Assembly: GCA_003265685.1 (NCBI GenBank) | Contig: QJOU01000017.1 | Span: forward strand, 45,463-109,462 | Source of the DNA: Piscinibacter caeni | GTDB taxonomy: Bacteria > Pseudomonadota > Gammaproteobacteria > Burkholderiales > Burkholderiaceae_C | Reading direction: 5' to 3' | Length of the DNA stretch: 64,000 bases | In this document: piece after piece, positions 52,496 to 63,475 of the stretch | Position numbering within the stretch: the first letter of the stretch is position 1 | How the letters are laid out: the number at the start of each line of letters is the position of its first letter | Made by a program: the position numbers and the translations under genes | Notes under the pieces: model-generated | What the model was told of the DNA's origin: nothing | Databases searched by the model: none | The model's input: the letters and a program-made list of their open reading frames with translations, nothing else

Positions 52496-54508
52496 ATGAG
52501 CCCCTGGCCAGCACGCCTGGCGTATGCGCTCGGCTCGCTGAAGCTGCGCGTCACGCTGTCGGCGCTGGCCGCGCTGGTGCTGGGCGTGGGCCTGACCACG
52601 CTGCTGCTGGTGCGCCAGGCCGAACGCGACACGCTGGCGACGCAGCGCGACCGCGAGCTGGCCGACACCGTGCACATTGCCACGCTGCTCTCGCGCCGGG
52701 TGGTCGAGCGCCAGAAGGCGCTGTCCTCCAGCGCGCTGCAGGTCGACCCGGCGATGCTCGACGACCCGGCGCGCCTGGCGGCGTTCCTGGACGCCAAGCC
52801 GCTGCTGCGCGGCCAGTTCAGCTCGGTGTTCGTGGCCGGCGCCGACGGCCGCATCCGCATGATCGCCGACCGTTTCGGCACGCGCCGCTCCGACGTGAGC
52901 CTGGCCGACCGCGACTACTTCCGCCGCGCGCTGGACGAGCAGCGCGGCCAGATCGGCGAGGCCGTGGCGAGCCGCGTGTCGGGCGGGCCGGTGATCGTCA
53001 TGACCCACCCGCTGCGCTCCGGCGCGCGGGCGCACGGCGTGCTCGGCGGCGTGCTGAACCTGGTCGAACAGGACCTGATCGCCGACCTGGTGGACCACGA
53101 GGCCGCCAGCGCGGTGCTGAGCATCGTCACCGATGTCCACGGCCATGTGCTGGCCCACCCGTCGCGCGCGCGGCTGCTGCGCGAGCTGCGCGAGGAGCCG
53201 CGGCTGGAGCAGGCCTTCTCCGATTGGGAGCGCAGCGGCGCGCCGGTCGAGCCCGCCGGGCTGCTGCTCGCGCAGCCCGGCGAGCTGGTCAGCGCGGCCG
53301 GCGTGGCGGGGCCGGACTGGATGGTCTGGCGCGTGCAGTCCGAGCACGACCTGCTCGCGCCGCTGCATGCCGCGCGCGGCGAGGCGCTGCGCTGGGCCGG
53401 CGCGCTGGTGGCGGTGCTGTCGCTGGCGATGCTGACGCTGCTGGTGCGGCTGCTGCGCCCGCTGGCGCAGCTCGAGACACGGGCCCAGCACCTGTTCGAC
53501 GGTGCGCACGAAGTCGCCGAGGGCTGGCCCGAGGCCGGCGGCGAGATCGGCCGCCTGGCGCGGGTGCTGCGTCACGTGGCGGCCGAGCGCGCCCAGCTCG
53601 AGACCTTCAATGCCGAGGTGCTGCGCAAGCTGAGCTCGGTGATGGACGCGGCGCCGCTGGGCATCGCATTCACGCGCGCGCACCGCTTCGAGCTGGTGAG
53701 TGCCGAGTTCTGCCGCCTGTTCGCGCTGCCGCAGCACGAGCTGCTGGGCCAGCCGGCGCGCATGATCTACGTCTCCAACGAGGACTACGCCGCCGTCGGC
53801 CCGCAGGTGCGCGAGGCCTTCGCGCGCGGCGAGGCCTATGTCGGCGAGTGGCAGATGCTGCGCGGCGACGGCAGCCGCTTCTGGGCCCAGCTGCGCGGCC
53901 GCCCGGTCGACGCGGCCGATGCCGCGGCCGGCACGATCTGGTCGGTCGCCGACGTGACGGCCCAGGTCGAGGCGCGCGAGCAGCTCGAATGGTCCGCCAG
54001 CCACGACCCGCTCACCGGCCTGGCCAACCGCAAGGCCTTCGTGCAGCGCATCGAGCAGCTGCTCGAGGCCCGGCCGCGTTCACTGCCGGCCGAGCTGGTG
54101 ATGATCGACCTCGACCACTTCAAGCCGATCAACGACCAGGCGGGGCATGCCGCGGGCGACGCGATGCTCAAGGCGGTGGCCGCGGCGATCACCGCGCGCG
54201 TGCGCGCCAGCGACCTGGTCGTGCGGCTGGGCGGCGACGAGTTCGCGCTGCTGCTCGAACGCTGCTCGCACGAGGCCGCGCTGCGCATCGCCGAGAACGT
54301 GCGCCACGCCATCGCCGAGATCGCGCTGCCCTGGCAGGGCCGGCTGCTGCACGTCGGCGCGAGCCTCGGCGTGGCGACGCTGGGCGCCGACACGCCGGGC
54401 GCGACGGCCTGGCTCGAGGCGGCCGATGCGGCCTGCTATGCCGCCAAGGCCGCCGGCCGCGGCGCGGTGCACGCGGCGCAGCGGCCGCCGCTGCGCGTCG
54501 TCAGCTGA
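52496..54508 (+). CDS. Diguanylate cyclase with periplasmic sensor, HAMP and PAS domains
   Basis: 670 residues. Helix 1 (about 18-38), a periplasmic Cache-like domain (about 40-290) and helix 2 (about 300-325) are followed by a HAMP linker, a PAS domain (about 375-485) and a GGDEF domain at about 505-668. The active site RLGGDEFALLLE is intact. GGDEF is canonical, so it should make cyclic di-GMP from GTP; no inhibitory I-site RxxD is obvious. FGTRRSDVSLADRDYFRRAL is a typical Cache ligand stretch. Its end overlaps the opposing mgtA gene by eight bases. Membrane-bound, with unknown extracellular signal. Confidence 0.93.
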   Translation: MSPWPARLAYALGSLKLRVTLSALAALVLGVGLTTLLLVRQAERDTLATQRDRELADTVHIATLLSRRVVERQKALSSSALQVDPAMLDDPARLAAFLDAKPLLRGQFSSVFVAGADGRIRMIADRFGTRRSDVSLADRDYFRRALDEQRGQIGEAVASRVSGGPVIVMTHPLRSGARAHGVLGGVLNLVEQDLIADLVDHEAASAVLSIVTDVHGHVLAHPSRARLLRELREEPRLEQAFSDWERSGAPVEPAGLLLAQPGELVSAAGVAGPDWMVWRVQSEHDLLAPLHAARGEALRWAGALVAVLSLAMLTLLVRLLRPLAQLETRAQHLFDGAHEVAEGWPEAGGEIGRLARVLRHVAAERAQLETFNAEVLRKLSSVMDAAPLGIAFTRAHRFELVSAEFCRLFALPQHELLGQPARMIYVSNEDYAAVGPQVREAFARGEAYVGEWQMLRGDGSRFWAQLRGRPVDAADAAAGTIWSVADVTAQVEAREQLEWSASHDPLTGLANRKAFVQRIEQLLEARPRSLPAELVMIDLDHFKPINDQAGHAAGDAMLKAVAAAITARVRASDLVVRLGGDEFALLLERCSHEAALRIAENVRHAIAEIALPWQGRLLHVGASLGVATLGADTPGATAWLEAADAACYAAKAAGRGAVHAAQRPPLRVVS

Positions 54509-57014
54509 AGAAGCGGCGCTTGGCCACCTCGGTGACGAGCACGTAGCCGAGCACGATCGCCAGCAGCGTGGCCCACAGCGTGCCGGGCAGGGGCGCAAAG
54601 CCGAGCAGCCCGGCCAGCGGCGGCCAGCCCACCAGCAGCATCGAGGCCGCCGCGACGGCGACGGTGGTGATCGTCAGCCAGCGCCCGGGCCGGCTGCGCC
54701 AGGCCGGGCCGGCGGTGCGCAGCACCATCACGACGGCCAGCTCGGTCAGCACCGACACGAGGAACCAGGCCGCGTGGAAGGCCGGCTGCGCGACCGCGAA
54801 CACCTTGACGAGCAGCACGAAGGTGAGCAGGTCGAACAGCGAGCTGATGGCGCCGAACAGCAGCATGAAACGGCGCAGCGCGGCCAGGTCCCAGCGACCG
54901 GCGCGGCGCAGCGCGGGCGCGTCGACGCGGTCGGTGGCGATGGCCAGCGAGGGCAGATCGGAGAGGAAGTTGTTGAGCAGGATCTGGCCCGCGGTCAGCG
55001 GCAGGAAGGGCAGCAGCGGCGTGGCGATCGCCATGCTGATCATGTTGCCGAAGTTGGCGCTGGTGGTGATCTGGATGTACTTCAGCGTGTTGGCGAAGGT
55101 GCGCCGGCCCTCGGCGATGCCGCGCTCGAGCACGCCGAGGTCGGCGCGCAGCAGCACCAGATCCGCGCTCTCGCGCGCCACGTCGACCGCGTGCTCGACC
55201 GAGATGCCGACGTCGGCCGCGTGCAGCGCCGGCGCGTCGTTGATGCCGTCGCCGAGAAAGCCCACCGCATGGCCGCGGTGCTGCAGCGCGCGCACGATGC
55301 GTTCCTTCTGCGCCGGCTCGACCTCGGCGAACACATGCGTGCGCTCGGCCAGGTGCCACAGCGCCTCGTCGCGCAGGCCGGCGATCTGCGCGCCGCTCAG
55401 CAGCGCCGCCGGGTCGAGCCCCACCTGCGCGGCCACGCGCGCGGCCACGTGGCGGTTGTCGCCGGTGACCATCGCGACGCGCACGCCGTGCCGCACCAGC
55501 GCCTGCAGCGTGGCCGCGGCGTCGGCCTTGACCGGGTCGTGGAAGCAGACGAAGCCGGCCAGCTCGAGCGCGTGCTCGTCGGCCACGGTGTAGTCGTCGC
55601 GCCGCGGCGGGCGGCTGGTGGCCAGCGCCAGCACGCGCAGGCCCTGCTCGCCCTGCTGCTGCACGAAGGCCTCGGCAGCGGCGCGGCCGGCGGCGTCGAT
55701 GCGGCAGGCGTCCAGCACCTGCGGCACGGCGCCCTTGGTGATGAGCAGCGGGGCCTCGCCGTCGCGCTCCAGCACGACGGTCAGGCGGCGGCGCACGAAG
55801 TCGTAGGGGATCTCGTCGAGCTTGCGCCAGGGCTCGGTCGCGAGCCCGGCGCGTTGCCCGGCCTCGACCAGCGCCTGGTCGATCGGGTTGTCGATGCCGG
55901 TCTCGAAGGCCGCGTTCAGGTGCGCCAGGCGCAGCACCTCGTCGGATGGCCGGGCCGCCGCGTCGACCGTGGCGGCCAGCGCGAGCACGCCCTCGGTCAG
56001 CGTGCCGGTCTTGTCGGTCAGCAGGCGGTCCATGCCGCCCAGGTCCTCGATCGCATCGAGCCGGCGCACCAGCACGCCGGCGCGCGCCAGCCGCAGCGCG
56101 CCGCGCGCCAGCGAGACGCTGACGATGGCCGGCAGCAGCTCGGGCGACAGCCCGACCGCCAGCGCCACCGCGAACAGCAGCGACTCCACCACGGGGCGGC
56201 CAAGCAGCTGGTTGGCCACCAGCACGACGATCACCACCAGCAGCATCAGCCGCAGCAGCAGCAGCCCGAAGTGGCGCAGCCCGCGTTCGAACTCGGTCTC
56301 GGGCTCGGCGCCGAGCAGGTGGCCCGACAGCCCGGCCAGCACGGTGCCGGCGCCGGTGCGCACCACCAGCACGCGCGCCTGGCCGCTGCGCACCGAGCTG
56401 CCGGCGAACAGGGCGTTGTGCCGTTCGGCCAGCACCGCCGCGGCTGCGCTGGTGCCGGGCCGCTTCTCCACCGGCAGCGATTCGCCGGTCAGGCTGGCCT
56501 GGTTGACGAGGAAGTCGGTGGCCGAGAGCAGCACGCCGTCGGCCGGCACGAGGTGGCCGGCGGCCAGCTCGAGCACGTCGCCCGGCACCAGCCCGGCGGC
56601 GGGCAGCGTGCACACCTGGCCGCCGCGGCACACCCGGGCCGTCAGCGCCAGCCGGCGCTGCAGCGCCTCGACGGCGCGCGAGGCGCGCAGCTCCTGCGCA
56701 AAACCCAGCCCGGCGCTGGCGGCGACGATCAGCAGGATCAGCACCGCGTCAGCCCAGTCCTGCAACAGCATCGACAGCAGCGCGCCGACCACCAGGATCA
56801 GCACCAGCGGGTTGGTGAACTGGCGCAGTGCCAGGCGCAGCGCCCCATGCCTCGGGCCGCGCTGCAGGCTGTTCGGTCCGTGGGCCGCGAGGCGCTGGGC
56901 GGCCTCGGCCTCGTCGAGCCCCTCGGGGCGGCTGTCGAGCGCGGTCAGCAGCGTGTCGGCGTCCTGCGCCCACCAGGCCTCGGGCGGCGTGGCGGTCTCG
57001 GGCGGTGTGTCCAT
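54501..57014 (-). CDS. mgtA: Mg2+-importing P-type ATPase
   Basis: 837 residues, P3B type. Motifs: NQASLTGESLPV, the membrane SPELLPAIV (PEGL position), phosphorylation site TDKTGTLTEG with Asp334, ITKGAVPQV, GDGINDAPAL, and the Mg-pump signature NNFLSDLPSLAIATDRVD near the C-terminus. It imports Mg2+ into the cytosol. No clear ribosome site precedes the ATG at 57014; a seven-bp hairpin stands there instead. A 27-codon reading frame lies 72 bases upstream on the same transcript, as in regulated mgtA leaders of enterobacteria. It converges on the cyclase gene. Confidence 0.95.
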   Translation of the reverse strand: MDTPPETATPPEAWWAQDADTLLTALDSRPEGLDEAEAAQRLAAHGPNSLQRGPRHGALRLALRQFTNPLVLILVVGALLSMLLQDWADAVLILLIVAASAGLGFAQELRASRAVEALQRRLALTARVCRGGQVCTLPAAGLVPGDVLELAAGHLVPADGVLLSATDFLVNQASLTGESLPVEKRPGTSAAAAVLAERHNALFAGSSVRSGQARVLVVRTGAGTVLAGLSGHLLGAEPETEFERGLRHFGLLLLRLMLLVVIVVLVANQLLGRPVVESLLFAVALAVGLSPELLPAIVSVSLARGALRLARAGVLVRRLDAIEDLGGMDRLLTDKTGTLTEGVLALAATVDAAARPSDEVLRLAHLNAAFETGIDNPIDQALVEAGQRAGLATEPWRKLDEIPYDFVRRRLTVVLERDGEAPLLITKGAVPQVLDACRIDAAGRAAAEAFVQQQGEQGLRVLALATSRPPRRDDYTVADEHALELAGFVCFHDPVKADAAATLQALVRHGVRVAMVTGDNRHVAARVAAQVGLDPAALLSGAQIAGLRDEALWHLAERTHVFAEVEPAQKERIVRALQHRGHAVGFLGDGINDAPALHAADVGISVEHAVDVARESADLVLLRADLGVLERGIAEGRRTFANTLKYIQITTSANFGNMISMAIATPLLPFLPLTAGQILLNNFLSDLPSLAIATDRVDAPALRRAGRWDLAALRRFMLLFGAISSLFDLLTFVLLVKVFAVAQPAFHAAWFLVSVLTELAVVMVLRTAGPAWRSRPGRWLTITTVAVAAASMLLVGWPPLAGLLGFAPLPGTLWATLLAIVLGYVLVTEVAKRRFFS

Positions 57015-57023
57015 CGCCCGAGT

Positions 57024-57041
57024 GTTGGCGAAGCCGCCAAC
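57024..57041 (-). promoter_or_regulatory. Hairpin immediately upstream of mgtA start
   Basis: On the minus strand GTTGGCG and CGCCAAC form a seven-bp stem with a GCTT loop, ending ten bases before the mgtA ATG. A GC-rich potential stem (near 57060-57085) sits between it and the leader ORF stop. No U run follows, so it looks more like a translational or Rho-type control structure than an intrinsic terminator. Confidence 0.5.
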
Positions 57042-57086
57042 CGGCCCTTGCGGGAGGTCAAGCGGGGCCGGCGGGGCCCCGGGGCC

Positions 57087-57170
57087 TCACAGCCAGCGCC
57101 ACAGGCGCGTCAGCCAGGCGGGGGCGCGCTGGAAGCGGGGGCGGTAGTTCTGGCGCAGCGGGTAGTCCAT
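57087..57170 (-). CDS. 27-residue leader ORF of mgtA
   Basis: A 28-codon frame (stop included) with ATG 57170 and an AGGAG ribosome site eight bases upstream. The peptide begins MDYPLRQNYRPRFQRAPAW and ends with Trp- and Leu-rich residues. It is rich in arginine (seven) and proline (three), and has no real membrane helix. It lies 72 bases before mgtA with hairpins between. Salmonella mgtA has a short Pro/Arg-containing leader (MgtL) controlling elongation into mgtA, and the placement is the same here. The sequence is not similar. Likely a regulatory leader; a stand-alone peptide is possible. Confidence 0.6.
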   Translation of the reverse strand: MDYPLRQNYRPRFQRAPAWLTRLWRWL

Positions 57171-57188
57171 GGGGTGTCTCCTGGATGC

Positions 57189-57232
57189 CTGTACAGTAAC
57201 TGTATATCCATACATATCACCGTGCAAGCTCA
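57189..57232 (-). promoter_or_regulatory. Promoter and overlapping dyads for the leader ORF/mgtA
   Basis: On the minus strand TTGCAC, a 17-base spacer and TACAGT form a plausible sigma-70 promoter. Two dyads overlap it: TACAGT-A-ACTGTA (57192-57204) and CTGTAT-ATCC-ATACAT (57200-57215), the second close to a LexA box (CTGT-N8-ACAG, last base differing). The stretch is unusually AT-rich for this sequence, consistent with a regulated promoter. The bound regulator is not known. Confidence 0.5.
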
Positions 57233-58434
57233 GGCGAAGAACACGTCCAGGGTCGGAAACGCCGCCTGCCCGCGCAGGCAGTCCCACAGGTAGACCGCGA
57301 GACCGGGGTCGCCGGTCCACAGCGAATGCCGGCCCTGGCCGAAGCGCGCACGGTCGGCCTCGCTCTGGGCCAGCGCGTGCATCGCGAAGGCGCGGGCGCG
57401 CTCGAGCCAGCGCGCATCGCCGGTGCGCTGGTACAGCACCAGGAAGGCGTAGCCGTTGCCCGCGGTGCCGTGGCACAGGTTGGCGCCCTTGGCGAGCGGT
57501 CCGGCGCGCCAGACCGTCTCGCCGGCAGCACTGAGCAGCGGGTCGAGTTCGGCGTCCGGCCAGCGCGCCAGGCAGACCACGAAGCCGGGTGCGCCGTGGC
57601 AGAACTGCATCAGCCACTTGGACGGGCCGCGAGCCACGTCCGCCAGCTGCGTCGGCCAGTTGACCAGGCTGTCCTCGTGGCGTGCGGTGCGGGTCACGGT
57701 CGCGGCGATGCACTGCTGCCAGGCCGGCCAGTCGGGCAGCAGGTGGCGGCCGCGCAGCAGCGCCGAGGCGGTGGCCACGAAGCCGTGCACGCCGTCGAGG
57801 TAGCTGCAGCGCCGGCCGTACAGGTCCTGCACCCAGTAGCGGCAGCCGTGCTCGGCGCTCCATTCGAGCTGCGACCAGAGCGTCGCGGCAATGCGGCGGA
57901 AGCTTTCCGCCCAGCGCGCCGCGCCGTCGTGCTCGTGCAGGAAGGCCGCGGCCAGCAGCGCGCCCGGCGCGCCCCACATCAGCTCACGTGTCGGATGCTC
58001 GAGCGTGCGCTCGAGCAGCGCCGGCAGCGTGTGCGCGAGGGCGCCGTCGGGCTCGTCCTCGAAGGCCATCATCGCGATCGGCAGCTCGCCCATCAGGTAC
58101 GAGCCGCGGTCGTCGCTGCCGTTGGCGGCGAGCCAGGCGCGGTCCGCCTCGCACAGCGCGGCGAAGTCTTCCCGCCGGGCCCCATGCGGCGCGGCACCCA
58201 CGGCCGCCAGGTAACGCAGCGCCCATACCACCCCGGCCGCGCCGAAGTAGAGCGAGGGCGAGACCTGCCGAGGGTCCTCGCCCGGCTCCAGGTCGCTCGG
58301 ATGGGGCGGCCACCAGCGCCCGGGCACGAACGCCGCCTCGGTGTCGCGCACGATCGCCTCGATCGCGGCGCGCGCCCGGCCCTCGTCCCAGGCCAGCGGC
58401 GCGAGCGCCTCGTGGCGCGCCGGCTCGAACAGCA

Positions 58435-58435
<1 letters not shown>
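57230..58435 (-). CDS. LanCL-type lanthionine synthetase-like protein
   Basis: 401 residues, alpha/alpha-barrel. Zinc ligands appear as Cys279 in QFCHGAPGF and Cys321-His322 in NLCHGTAGNGYAF. These are within one to three positions of the zinc ligands I recall for human LANCL1 (Cys276, Cys322, His323), and total length is also alike. LanC enzymes cyclise lanthipeptides; LANCL proteins add glutathione to dehydroamino acids in damaged proteins. No precursor peptide or dehydratase is near, so the LANCL role is favoured. Its ATG overlaps the malic enzyme stop (TGATG), so both are translated together. Cytosolic. Confidence 0.85.
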
Positions 58436-60747
<2,312 letters not shown>

Positions 60748-60866
60748 CGTGCGTCTCCTGAAGGTCTGCTCGTGCGCCGCACGGGCATGCACGGGCATGC
60801 TAGCGGCCGGGTGCCGATGGTGCGCCATTGACCCCGGCGCGTCCATTGTGGGTGCCCGCAGCCGCG

Positions 60867-62423
60867 TCAGGGGCCGGTGGCGAACAGGGCCTCGAGCACG
60901 GCGCGGCGCCGGCGCGCGTCGAGCGTCGCGGCGTCCATCCACACGATGCGCCCGGGCGGCGCACCGGCCACGGCCGCCTCGGCGGCGGCCCGGTCGGTGC
61001 TCGCGTCGACCAGCAGCACCACGCGCCGCAGCCGCGGCGCGCGCGCCAGTTCGCCGAGCTCGAAGGTGCAGCCCTGGTGGCGGCGCTGGAAGCTGCGCAG
61101 GTCCATCAGCACCGCGTCGGCGCGGGCCAGCAGCGCGGCGAGCGTGGCGCGCCAGGTGCTGTCGTGGCAGTAGCACTCGTTGACGCGCCAGCGCCCCTCG
61201 GCGTCGGGCGCCAGCTCGAAATCGGCCAGCCGCGCGGCGATCTCGTCGGGCTGGCGGATGAAGCGCTCGCCGAGCCGCCCGTCGAGGAAGGCGAAGATGT
61301 CGCCCGGGTCGAGCGTGCGCTCGAGCAGGTCGGTGCCGGCGATCAGGCTGACCGGGCCGCTCAGGCGCCAGCGCTCGATCACCGCGTCGAACAGCCGGCG
61401 CATCGCGCGGTCGCGCTGGAACACGCGCAGCACCAGCAGCTCGGGCGCGCGGCCGGCCGGCGCGCCAAGCGAGCGGCGCAGGCCCATCACGAGCGGGATC
61501 CACGCCAGCGGCAGCAGCATCAGCGCGCCGGCCGGGCCGTGCGCGCCGGCGGCGCCGAGCGCGCGGATCAGCAGGGCCAGGCACCAGACCGCGCTGAACA
61601 GCACCATCAGCTCGGAGATCCAGCGGCGCCGGTAGGCCGCGGCGAGGGCCCGCGCGAGCACCTTCAGCGGCCACCACGCGAGCAGCCAGGGCAGCACCAC
61701 GGCCGTTGCCAGCACCGCGTGGGCGCCGACCGATACGGTCAGCGCCACCAGCCAGGGCGACTCGCGCCGCACCGCCATCGCGAGCAGGTCCGTGCCGGCG
61801 ATCGAGGCCCACACCAGGCCGATCAGCGGGGGCAGCAGCCAGGGCGAGATCGCGCGCGTGGCGTTGCCCATGCACAGCAGCGCGACCAGCAGCATCGGCG
61901 GGCCGATCTCGGTGCCGAGGTACCACAGCAGGGCGCTGAAGGGCTGGTTCGCGTCGGAGCGCCAGGTGACGACGGCCAGGCAGAGCACGAACCAGGCAAG
62001 CAGCAGCGCCAGCACCCGCAGGCGCGACCAGCGCCACATCAGCCCGAGCACCGGAATCACCGGCCAGAGGTTGACGAAAGCCACCACCGCCCAGCGCTGC
62101 GGTGGCCACAGCGGCAGGCCCAGCAGCGGCAGCTGCACCGTGGCGCTGGACAGCGAGATCAGCGCCGAGAGCCCCACGAGCCGCAGCGCAAGCGCGTGTC
62201 CGGCGCGCCGGTTGTCGGCGGCCCGCACGGCGCGCGGCGTACCCGGCGGCGCCGGCGCCGCGGCGCGTGCCGTGGCGCCGGCCGGCGGCGGTGGCGCAAC
62301 CATCAGCGCCTTCATGCGCACCCGCAGGCGCCAGGCCAGCAGCCCCGCGCCGAGCACTGCGAGGGCGATAGCGACGAGGACGATGAAGGCGATCTTGCCG
62401 GTCGAGTAGTCGGTGACGTCCAT
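60867..62423 (-). CDS. Polytopic membrane protein with C-terminal TIR-like domain
   Basis: 518 residues. About nine membrane helices lie between 8 and 325. Residues 335-515 are soluble: ELLVLRVFQRDRAMRRLFDAV, then DIFAFLDGRLGERFI, VLMDLRSFQRRHQGCTFELGEL and VVLLVDASTDRAAAE. The second half has a Rossmann-like order with a Glu in FELGEL where TIR-like and deoxyribosyltransferase-like folds keep theirs, so a distant TIR-like domain is suspected. Sequence similarity is too weak to be sure. It is upstream of maeB on the same strand, 119 bases apart. Function unknown. Confidence 0.65.
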   Translation of the reverse strand: MDVTDYSTGKIAFIVLVAIALAVLGAGLLAWRLRVRMKALMVAPPPPAGATARAAAPAPPGTPRAVRAADNRRAGHALALRLVGLSALISLSSATVQLPLLGLPLWPPQRWAVVAFVNLWPVIPVLGLMWRWSRLRVLALLLAWFVLCLAVVTWRSDANQPFSALLWYLGTEIGPPMLLVALLCMGNATRAISPWLLPPLIGLVWASIAGTDLLAMAVRRESPWLVALTVSVGAHAVLATAVVLPWLLAWWPLKVLARALAAAYRRRWISELMVLFSAVWCLALLIRALGAAGAHGPAGALMLLPLAWIPLVMGLRRSLGAPAGRAPELLVLRVFQRDRAMRRLFDAVIERWRLSGPVSLIAGTDLLERTLDPGDIFAFLDGRLGERFIRQPDEIAARLADFELAPDAEGRWRVNECYCHDSTWRATLAALLARADAVLMDLRSFQRRHQGCTFELGELARAPRLRRVVLLVDASTDRAAAEAAVAGAPPGRIVWMDAATLDARRRRAVLEALFATGP

Positions 62424-62503
62424 GCGCGGTGCGGGGCTGCGACGGCAGCATTCCCGCCACCGGCGCGCCGGTCAATCCCGCGCGTCCGCCACGCTGCGGA
62501 GTC

Positions 62504-63142
62504 TCAGGCCATGGGCGCGGCGCCGGACGCGATCAGCGCGGCGTGCAGGTGGCAGCCGCTGCCGGCCAGCACGAACAGGTGCCAGACGAGGTGGCCGAAC
62601 GGCAGCCGGGCATCGGCGAGGAAGAACACGATCCCGGCCAGGTAGGCGGCGATGCCCGCGGCGAGCCAGGCCAGCGCGGCCGGCTCCAGCAGTTGCAGGG
62701 CCGGCGCGGCGGCGGCCAGCGCGCCGGCGCCGAGCAGCAGGTACAGGCCGGTCGAGCGGCGCCGGTCGGTCAGCCGGCCGGCGAGCTTGAGCGCGGCGCC
62801 GGCCAGCGCGAGCAGCCAGACCGCGCTGCAGGCCGCGCCGCCGCCGCTGCCGATCACGAACGGCGTCAGGCTGCCGGCGATGAAGAGATAGATGGCCGCG
62901 TGGTCGAGCGCGCGCAGCACGGCCTTCAGGCGGCCCGGCCGGCAGGCGTGGCAGGCCACCGAGGCGACGTACTGCAGCAGCATGGTGGCGCAGAACAGGC
63001 CCGCCGCGACGGCGCCGGCGAGTCCTGCGCGCGAGGCCGCGGCGGGTACCAGCGTCGGCACGGCCCCCAGCGCGAGCAGGCAGCCGAGCAGGTGGCTGGC
63101 CGCGTTGGCCAGCTCCTCGTGCGGCGAGGGCGCGGGGTGCAT
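62504..63142 (-). CDS. Hemolysin III / adiponectin-receptor-like membrane protein
   Basis: 212 residues with seven membrane helices. Signatures of the HlyIII/PAQR family: HEELANAASHLLG at the N-terminus, the metal-ligand helices with ASVACHACRP and ALDHAAIYLFIAGSLTP, and a final HLVWHLFVLAGSGCHLHA. The conserved histidines and Asp hold zinc in PAQR hydrolases (ceramidase-like). Despite the name, membrane homeostasis rather than haemolysis is likely. The start is at 63142, next to the small paralogue gene on the same strand. Confidence 0.93.
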   Translation of the reverse strand: MHPAPSPHEELANAASHLLGCLLALGAVPTLVPAAASRAGLAGAVAAGLFCATMLLQYVASVACHACRPGRLKAVLRALDHAAIYLFIAGSLTPFVIGSGGGAACSAVWLLALAGAALKLAGRLTDRRRSTGLYLLLGAGALAAAAPALQLLEPAALAWLAAGIAAYLAGIVFFLADARLPFGHLVWHLFVLAGSGCHLHAALIASGAAPMA

Positions 63143-63161
63143 GACATGGCCTCGCAGCTTG

Positions 63162-63377
63162 TCAGTGGTGCAGCGCCGGCACGACCACCGGCTGCATCAG
63201 GTCGCGGCCGACCGCGCGCTGCGCCTGCTGCAGGCTGGCGCGGGCGCGCTCGCTCAGCGCGGCGAGGTCGATGCCGCCCTCGGCATCGCAGGGAAAGGCG
63301 TAGCCACGGCCGGCGTCGAACAGTGACGCGAAGCGCAGCTCGTAGCGCGTGGCGGACAGTGATTCGGTGCGTTGCAT
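63162..63377 (-). CDS. Small conserved protein, paralogue of the gene at 4115-4342
   Basis: 71 residues. YELRFASLFDAGRGYAFPCD, then ALSERAR, then VGRD and PVVVPALHH align along the full length with the 75-residue protein at 4115-4342. The most constant features are RFxSLF, FPCD, ALSERAR and PxVxPAL. Only one cysteine (in FPCD) is conserved. ATG 63377 has GAGGAGG upstream. It is 19 bases upstream of the hemolysin III gene. No membrane helix or signal. Function unknown, but two copies 59 kb apart make it a conserved small family of this genome. Confidence 0.75.
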   Translation of the reverse strand: MQRTESLSATRYELRFASLFDAGRGYAFPCDAEGGIDLAALSERARASLQQAQRAVGRDLMQPVVVPALHH

Positions 63378-63475
63378 GGTGCCTCCTCGATCGACCGGCC
63401 ATGAGGCCTTGTCGATAGGCTAGGCACCGGATGTATCGGCCGGGTGTCGAAACCCTCCTGTTTCCGTCACGTTTG

